From: JAKFEW01 sp036675505
Lineage (GTDB): Bacteria > Cyanobacteriota > Sericytochromatia > S15B-MN24 > JAQBPE01
Assembly: GCA_036675505.1 (NCBI GenBank)
Contig: JAKFEW010000149.1
Span: forward strand, 1 to 10,823
Reading direction: 5' to 3'
DNA length: 10,823 nucleotides
Made by a program: the position numbers and the translations under genes
In this document: one piece after another, positions 7,291 to 10,823 of the stretch
Layout of the letters: each line of letters opens with the position of its first letter
Numbering within the stretch: position 1 is the first letter of the stretch
The notes under the pieces: generated by a model
The model's input: only the letters and a program-made list of their open reading frames with translations
What the model was told of the DNA's origin: nothing
Database searches by the model: none

Positions 7291-8970
7291 CTACCGCTTG
7301 CTCGGCTGAACGAAGCGGTAGTACTCGCGCGCCGTCTCGCTGTAATGAATCGTGCGCTGGTGGTTCTTCTGGTTCGGGCCGCCCTGGCTCCAATCGGCGT
7401 AAACCAAGGCGTCGGGCCGCACGGCCTCGAAGGCCTCCGCGGCGGTCGCGGCCTCGGTGCGGTGGATGCGGCCGTACTCGATCACGTTCCACTTGTTGGT
7501 GGCCGGATCGCGGTAGACGGCGATGGCGTGCGACGTATCGGGCGACACGTAGCCGATCGCGCGGCCCTCGATCTGCTGGCCTTCCTTCATGACCGAGACC
7601 ACGAAGGGGTGCTGGTCGCGGCAGACGCCCTTGAGCAGCGACGCGACCTGGTTCGGCGTGAGCGAGCCGTAGTCGCCCTTGCTGTCGGCGAGGCGCTGGT
7701 TGTCGTAGGACACGTGCTGGTCCAGGTAGGCCACCACCTGCTCGGGCGAGCGCAGCACCTTGGCGAGCTCCTCCACGGACTTGCCGCGCATCGCGGCGAT
7801 CTCGGCCGGGCTGAACCACTGCGAGAGGCGCGGGGTGTCCACGCGGTGGGTGGCGCGGGCACGCGGCGTCGGCGCCTGGGTGCGCCAGTCGTCCGCCGGG
7901 CGGGTCGCGGGACGGGTCGCGGCCTTCTTGCCGGGCGTCCAGCGCAGGCCGACGCCGGCCATCACCTCGGGCTGCGCGCCGAGCGGGCGCCACGCGCTGA
8001 CGCTGGCCGTCGCGTCCCAGCCGGGCGCGACCTCGAGGCCCTTCGTCGCGTCGATGCGCTCGAGGCCGGCCCTGGTCATCGTCACGCCCACCTCGGGCAG
8101 GTACTTGTGGCCGGCGACCGAGGCACGCAGCTTGGCCTGGTCCGAGAACTCGTTGGAGGCCGTCTCGAGCGGCACGTAGGCGTCGAGGCGCAGGTCCACG
8201 CCGGCGGCGCGCGTGCCGACGCCGCCCTGCAGCCAGTGGGTGCGGGGCGCGAGGCCCTCGCCGCCCATCACGTAGTAGGAGCCGACGTGGCCGAGGTCGA
8301 CGTGGTGGCCGTAGCCGAGCGAGGCCTCGACGGCGCCGAACTTGCGGGTCAGGTTCATCTCGCCGGTGACGGTGGCCTTCGAGAGGCCGGCCGAGGTGTT
8401 GGCGTCGATCTTGCCGATGCCCTGGTTGTAAGCCACCGTGGCCACCGCGACCGACTGGAGGCGGAGGTCGAGGTCGACGCCGAGCCCGAGCGGCTTGCGC
8501 GTGCCGCGAATATCCTCGACGCCCGCGAAGGCGGCGACGTGCGGCGCGTCGATGCGCTCGTTCGGCCCGATCGAGCGGTTGTAGAAGCCGGGCAGGTTGC
8601 CGACACCCGTGAACAGCGTCGTATTGTCGCCGAGGTCATGCTCGAGCTTGAGCAGCGTCGCGCCGTTCATCATGGTGGGCGAACCGGTGACCTGGCGCGC
8701 CACCAGCCGCGTGCGCTCGCCGACCTGGGCCTCAAGCGTGACGTCGCGGTCGGTGACCTCGGCGCGCACGTTCGTGCCGGCGCCCGTGCCGCCGGGCGGC
8801 GTGGGGGGCGTCGAGGGCCGGGTGGCCTGCCGCGCGGCCGGCGAGAGGCTGAGCGAATCACCGGCCGGCCTCACGGCCGCAGGCGCGCCCGGGGCGGTGG
8901 TGCCAGCCGCCTTCGGCGAAGGCTGCGGCTTGGCGGTGGTGGGCTTGGCGCCGATACGCGAATCTGACAT
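7291..8970 (-). CDS. Transglutaminase-like domain protein with long beta-rich N-terminal region
   Basis: 559 aa, ATG at 8970 with GAGG 8 nt upstream. Residues 1-65 are low-complexity (Pro/Ala/Thr) with a short motif DSLSLSPAARQ and no hydrophobic signal peptide. Residues 66-345 show many alternating hydrophobic/polar strands with Gly turns (VDLDLRLQSVAVATVAYNQG, GVDLRLDAYVPL), resembling a beta-barrel or other repeated beta sheet. A basic, Arg/Thr/Pro-rich linker covers 346-380. The C-terminal part (385-559) resembles the transglutaminase-like papain fold: Cys450 in KGVCRDQHPF and His481 in TSHAIAVYRD, with a W-x-V-I-E segment where the acidic third residue normally sits (Glu498). Such domains are proteases, amidases or crosslinkers; the reaction here is unknown. 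It is separated from the lipoprotein cluster by a hairpin and another promoter. How it leaves the cell, if it does, is unclear. Domain call is fairly confident, barrel call tentative. Confidence 0.8.
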   Translation of the reverse strand: MSDSRIGAKPTTAKPQPSPKAAGTTAPGAPAAVRPAGDSLSLSPAARQATRPSTPPTPPGGTGAGTNVRAEVTDRDVTLEAQVGERTRLVARQVTGSPTMMNGATLLKLEHDLGDNTTLFTGVGNLPGFYNRSIGPNERIDAPHVAAFAGVEDIRGTRKPLGLGVDLDLRLQSVAVATVAYNQGIGKIDANTSAGLSKATVTGEMNLTRKFGAVEASLGYGHHVDLGHVGSYYVMGGEGLAPRTHWLQGGVGTRAAGVDLRLDAYVPLETASNEFSDQAKLRASVAGHKYLPEVGVTMTRAGLERIDATKGLEVAPGWDATASVSAWRPLGAQPEVMAGVGLRWTPGKKAATRPATRPADDWRTQAPTPRARATHRVDTPRLSQWFSPAEIAAMRGKSVEELAKVLRSPEQVVAYLDQHVSYDNQRLADSKGDYGSLTPNQVASLLKGVCRDQHPFVVSVMKEGQQIEGRAIGYVSPDTSHAIAVYRDPATNKWNVIEYGRIHRTEAATAAEAFEAVRPDALVYADWSQGGPNQKNHQRTIHYSETAREYYRFVQPSKR

Positions 8971-9022
8971 GACGGGAACCTCTCGGGGAACCCTCTAGTT
9001 ATCGAGGTGTTAAGGGAATTGC

Positions 9023-9051
9023 GTATTAAACGAAGGTGAACTTGGGACCAA
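9023..9051 (-). promoter_or_regulatory. Putative sigma70-like promoter of the transglutaminase-like gene
   Basis: On the minus strand TTGGTC (9051-9046) and TAATAC (9028-9023) are separated by 17 bp. The expected transcript start gives a leader of about 45 nt before the ATG at 8970. The -35 box keeps TTG but is otherwise poor. Confidence 0.45.
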
Positions 9052-9162
9052 CGACAGGCAAACCTCTTTCTGTTGATCGGCCGCCGCAAGAAATCTTTCA
9101 TTTCGACGGAACCCGATCGAAACGACCCTCGTCTAGCCGCTCGGATGGACCGCGAGACGCAG

Positions 9163-9214
9163 CCCCGAAGCCCCGGTCCCCGGCGCCCCCCAGCGCCACC
9201 CACCCTCCGCCCCC
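9163..9214 (-). other. G-quadruplex-capable tract on the minus strand
   Basis: Seven C-runs of three or more on the plus strand (9163-9166, 9171-9174, 9178-9181, 9186-9191, 9199-9201, 9203-9205, 9210-9214) are separated by 1-7 bases. The minus strand therefore fits the G3+N1-7 quadruplex rule several times over. It lies 90-140 bp before the start at 9302, on the template strand for that gene. Structure formation is inferred. Confidence 0.5.
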
Positions 9215-9232
9215 TGCTCCTCCCGCCCAGCC

Positions 9233-9250
9233 GGTGATCGCCCGATCACC
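9233..9250. promoter_or_regulatory. Perfect 8-2-8 inverted repeat, candidate operator
   Basis: GGTGATCG CC CGATCACC is a perfect dyad with a 2-base centre, 51 bases before the ATG at 9302. The short centre and lack of a T-run make it more like a dimeric regulator site than a terminator. The regulator is unknown. Confidence 0.5.
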
Positions 9251-9301
9251 CGGCGTCGACGGCGCGCGACCGGAGCCGCGCTGTCAGAAAGGACCTCCAC
9301 G

Positions 9302-10045
9302 ATGTCGAAGCTGCCTGCCCTCGCCGCCGCCCTCATCACCCTCGCCGCCACCACCACCGGTTGCGTGGTCGATATGGTCGCCATGGCGGACCTGCCGTCC
9401 ACGACGGTGCTCGCGGGCCGCGGATCGGCCACCGTCCGCACCGGCCCGGCGATCATCGTCGACGACCGCGACGACGCCGTCATCGTGGCCCCCGCCCGCC
9501 GCGCGCCGGCCGCGCCGCGCGCAGGCTCGTCCGACGCGCGCAACCCGGTGATCCAGGCGTTCACCGCGAACCCAGGCAACTTCGTGCCGGCCGGCCAGCC
9601 GATCACCTTCCAGGTCGTGGCGCACGACCCTGCCGACCAGCCGCTCCAGTACAACTGGTCCGCGACCGGCGGCACGCTGAGCGCGACCACGGGCCAGCTC
9701 ATCGTCTGGACTCCGCCCGAGAAGGCCGGCACCTACACGGTCTCGACCATGATCAGCAACGCCCGCGGCGGCGCCACCAGCGGCCACCAGAACCTGATCG
9801 TGCAGGCGGACGGCTCGGCGAAGCTCACGGCCGAGCCCGCGCCCGCGCCGAAGACCGAGCCCCAGCCCACGCCCCAGCCCGCGCCCGTGAAGCCCGCCCC
9901 GCTGCCCGCGCCCGTGGCCGTCGAGCCCTGCGACTGCGACGACGACGAGAACCTCGAGGACGGCATGGGCGCGCCCGCCGGCGAGATCGAGGACGCCGAC
10001 GAGGGCTTCGCGATGGAGTCCGTGACCCGCTACGGCCGCCGGTAA
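9302..10045 (+). CDS. Lipoprotein with Ig/PKD-like domain and acidic C-terminal tail
   Basis: 247 aa, ATG at 9302 with AAAGGA 8 nt upstream. The signal peptide MSKLPALAAALITLAATTTGC has a slightly atypical lipobox TTGC (Cys21). Residues 22-80 hold no recognised fold, though beta-like segments occur (VLAGRGSATV; PAIIVDDRDD). Residues 81-168 form one PKD/bacterial Ig-like beta sandwich: FVPAGQPITFQVVAHD, LQYNWSATGGTLS, VWTPPEKAGTYTVST. A Pro/Ala/Lys linker (176-208) leads to CDCDDDENLEDG (210-221) and further acidic residues to about 235, then a basic end (RYGRR). Ig/PKD domains usually mediate binding or spacing at the cell surface; no enzyme motif is seen. The CDCDDDE cluster could bind metal or form a disulphide, which is inference. 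It probably has its own transcript. The next gene lies 120 bp downstream on the same strand. Confidence 0.8.
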   Translation: MSKLPALAAALITLAATTTGCVVDMVAMADLPSTTVLAGRGSATVRTGPAIIVDDRDDAVIVAPARRAPAAPRAGSSDARNPVIQAFTANPGNFVPAGQPITFQVVAHDPADQPLQYNWSATGGTLSATTGQLIVWTPPEKAGTYTVSTMISNARGGATSGHQNLIVQADGSAKLTAEPAPAPKTEPQPTPQPAPVKPAPLPAPVAVEPCDCDDDENLEDGMGAPAGEIEDADEGFAMESVTRYGRR

Positions 10046-10079
10046 CCCTGCGCCTACCCCGGAACGACACGCGTCGCCT

Positions 10080-10094
10080 CACCCTTCACGGGTG
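10080..10094 (+). terminator. Short hairpin after the Ig-like lipoprotein gene
   Basis: CACCC-TTCAC-GGGTG forms a 5-bp perfect stem with a 5-nt loop, 35 bases past the stop; a G-T and a C-G pair can extend it. It is followed by GGGG, not a T-run, so it is a weak terminator candidate only. Confidence 0.25.
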
Positions 10095-10132
10095 GGGCGC
10101 CGCGGCGTGGCTGAGAGGAACGCCCCCTGGCT

Positions 10133-10141
10133 TGGTATAAG
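10133..10141 (+). promoter_or_regulatory. Possible extended -10 promoter of the Sel1-repeat gene
   Basis: TGGTATAAG combines the TGn extension with a five-of-six -10 match. No -35 is visible, which extended -10 promoters tolerate. Transcription would start about 18 bases before the ATG at 10166. A GGGG-TTA-CCCC dyad (10141-10151) sits directly downstream and could influence initiation. Confidence 0.35.
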
Positions 10142-10165
10142 GGGTTACCCCCTCCGCCGGACGCC

Positions 10166-10823
10166 ATGCCTTTCCTCCCGAACGCCTCCCGACGCCTGCT
10201 CACCGCCGCTCTCGCCGCGGCGATCGCCATTCTGGCGCAGGCCGTCCCCGCTTCCGCGGCCGAGGCCCCCCGCGAACTGCGCAGGGCCGTCGCCCGTGGC
10301 GACGTGCGTGCCCTGGTCGCGCTGGGCGATTGGCATGCGGCCGGTCGGGGCGGCCGGGCGGATTGGCGCACAGCCCTGGTGTGTTACCGCCGGGCTGCAC
10401 GGCGCGGCGACGCCGCCGCCCTGGGCAAGGTGGCGGCATGTTTCGAGACCGGGCGGGGGTGTCGCAAGGACAAGGGCTACGCCTGGCGCTGCTGGATCGC
10501 GGCCGCCCACGGCGATGACCCGGCGCTGCGGCTGCAGGTCGCGCGCCGCCTGTGGCGTGGCCAGGGCGTGCGCCGCGACCGCACGCTCGCGCGGCGGCTG
10601 TTGGCCTTCGGCGCCACCCGCGGCGACGCGCGCGCGCAGCGCGAGCTGGGCGAGACCCTGGCGGGCGCGGCGACCTCGGACGCCGAGCGCCTCGCCGCCC
10701 TGCGCTGGCTCGCGCGCGCGGCGCTCGCCGGCGAGCCGGGCGCGGCCAGCACCTGGAAGCAGCTGGCCGGGAGGCTGCCAGGCCCGGCCCGCCAGACCGC
10801 CGAGGCGGACGCCGAGGCGCTCT
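10166..10823 (+). CDS. Secreted Sel1-like repeat protein (3' partial)
   Basis: 219 codons are visible from the ATG at 10166 and the frame is open to the window edge. The N-terminus is a Sec signal peptide (LLTAALAAAIAILAQAVPASA, cleavage near residue 31, ASA before AEAP). At least four 36-residue Sel1-like helical repeats follow at about 47-82, 83-118, 119-154 and 155-190. Each carries the family pattern A-L-x-x-L/V, G-x-G-x-x-x-D, A-x-x-x-x-x-A-A-x-x-GD (for example YRRAARRGD, WIAAAHGD, FGATRGD). Cys73, Cys92, Cys99 and Cys109 in repeats 1-2 might pair in the periplasm. Sel1 proteins act as protein-binding scaffolds in envelope and signalling complexes; the partner here is unknown. The ribosome-binding site is weak (CGGA, 4 nt upstream). 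More repeats or another domain may follow outside the window. Confidence 0.82.
   Translation, partial: MPFLPNASRRLLTAALAAAIAILAQAVPASAAEAPRELRRAVARGDVRALVALGDWHAAGRGGRADWRTALVCYRRAARRGDAAALGKVAACFETGRGCRKDKGYAWRCWIAAAHGDDPALRLQVARRLWRGQGVRRDRTLARRLLAFGATRGDARAQRELGETLAGAATSDAERLAALRWLARAALAGEPGAASTWKQLAGRLPGPARQTAEADAEAL

Larger units (their letters stand above)
8971..9301. other. Divergent intergenic regulatory region
   Basis: The 331 bp separate the minus-strand transglutaminase-like gene from the plus-strand lipoprotein gene. About 8990-9125 is relatively AT-rich and holds the minus-strand promoter candidate. About 9160-9232 is strongly C-rich on the plus strand. A perfect dyad follows at 9233-9250. 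GATCG recurs around 9074, 9114 and within the dyad. I see no convincing plus-strand promoter; TTGATC (9074) with TTTCAT 17 bp later is weak. No believable small gene was found. Confidence 0.6.

Noticed and set aside
9036..9551. Plus-strand open frame starting in the intergenic region at 9036
   Set aside because: It overlaps the lipoprotein gene in another frame, is Pro/Ser/Arg low-complexity, and covers the C-rich tract and palindrome. No ribosome-binding site favours it.
10086..10152. GGGTG followed by GGCTGAGAGG, recalling the 5' part of a TPP riboswitch
   Set aside because: The conserved second half (ACCTGATC and TAATGCCAGCG-like segments) is missing and the downstream gene is a Sel1-repeat protein, not a thiamine gene.
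1..10823. CRISPR arrays, insertion sequences, rRNA or tRNA genes
   Set aside because: No regularly spaced repeats, transposase frames, or structural RNA signatures were seen. The only sizeable direct repeat is the lipoprotein unit duplication.

Overview
This is a high-GC bacterial window, about 70% or more G+C in most genes. The organism looks diderm: four or five of the eight proteins carry a lipoprotein-type signal peptide and another carries a Sec signal peptide. Large AAA-ATPase/TPR proteins, Pro/Ser/Thr-rich lipoproteins, a caspase-like protease and Sel1 repeats together suit a genome with a complex signalling and envelope repertoire, such as myxobacteria or deep lineages like Sericytochromatia. 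That placement is a guess from gene style. No taxonomic marker gene is present.

Layout. 2-2746 (+): 3' part of a large Walker-A/B ATPase with a TPR-like helical array; its N-terminus lies outside the window. 2808-3950 (+): a lipoprotein with a carboxypeptidase-regulatory-like beta domain and a long degenerate Pro/Ser/Ala repeat tail. 4052-7214 (-): the most distinctive part. A caspase-like (peptidase C14) putative lipoprotein at 4855-6228 is translationally coupled (GTGA overlap) to a Pro-rich lipoprotein at 4052-4858. Just upstream is a paralogous lipoprotein (6318-7133) with a 94%-identical copy of the same promoter/leader but no caspase gene. 7291-8970 (-): a transglutaminase-like protein with a long beta-rich N-terminal region. 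8971-9301: a divergent regulatory region with a plausible minus-strand promoter, a C-rich (G-quadruplex-capable) tract and a perfect 8-2-8 palindrome. 9302-10045 (+): an Ig/PKD-like lipoprotein with an acidic tail. 10166 to the edge (+): a secreted Sel1-repeat protein that runs off the window.

How they may work together. Most products are predicted to lie outside the cytoplasm, so this looks like an accessory envelope island. The best candidate for an undescribed system is the caspase/lipoprotein pair: a presumed periplasmic cysteine protease co-translated with a lipoprotein of possible Mog1/PsbP-like fold, next to a duplicate of the unit. Remnants at the duplicate's start suggest that the caspase frame was deleted from it. 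Function is inferred only; nothing in the sequence shows a substrate or a phenotype.
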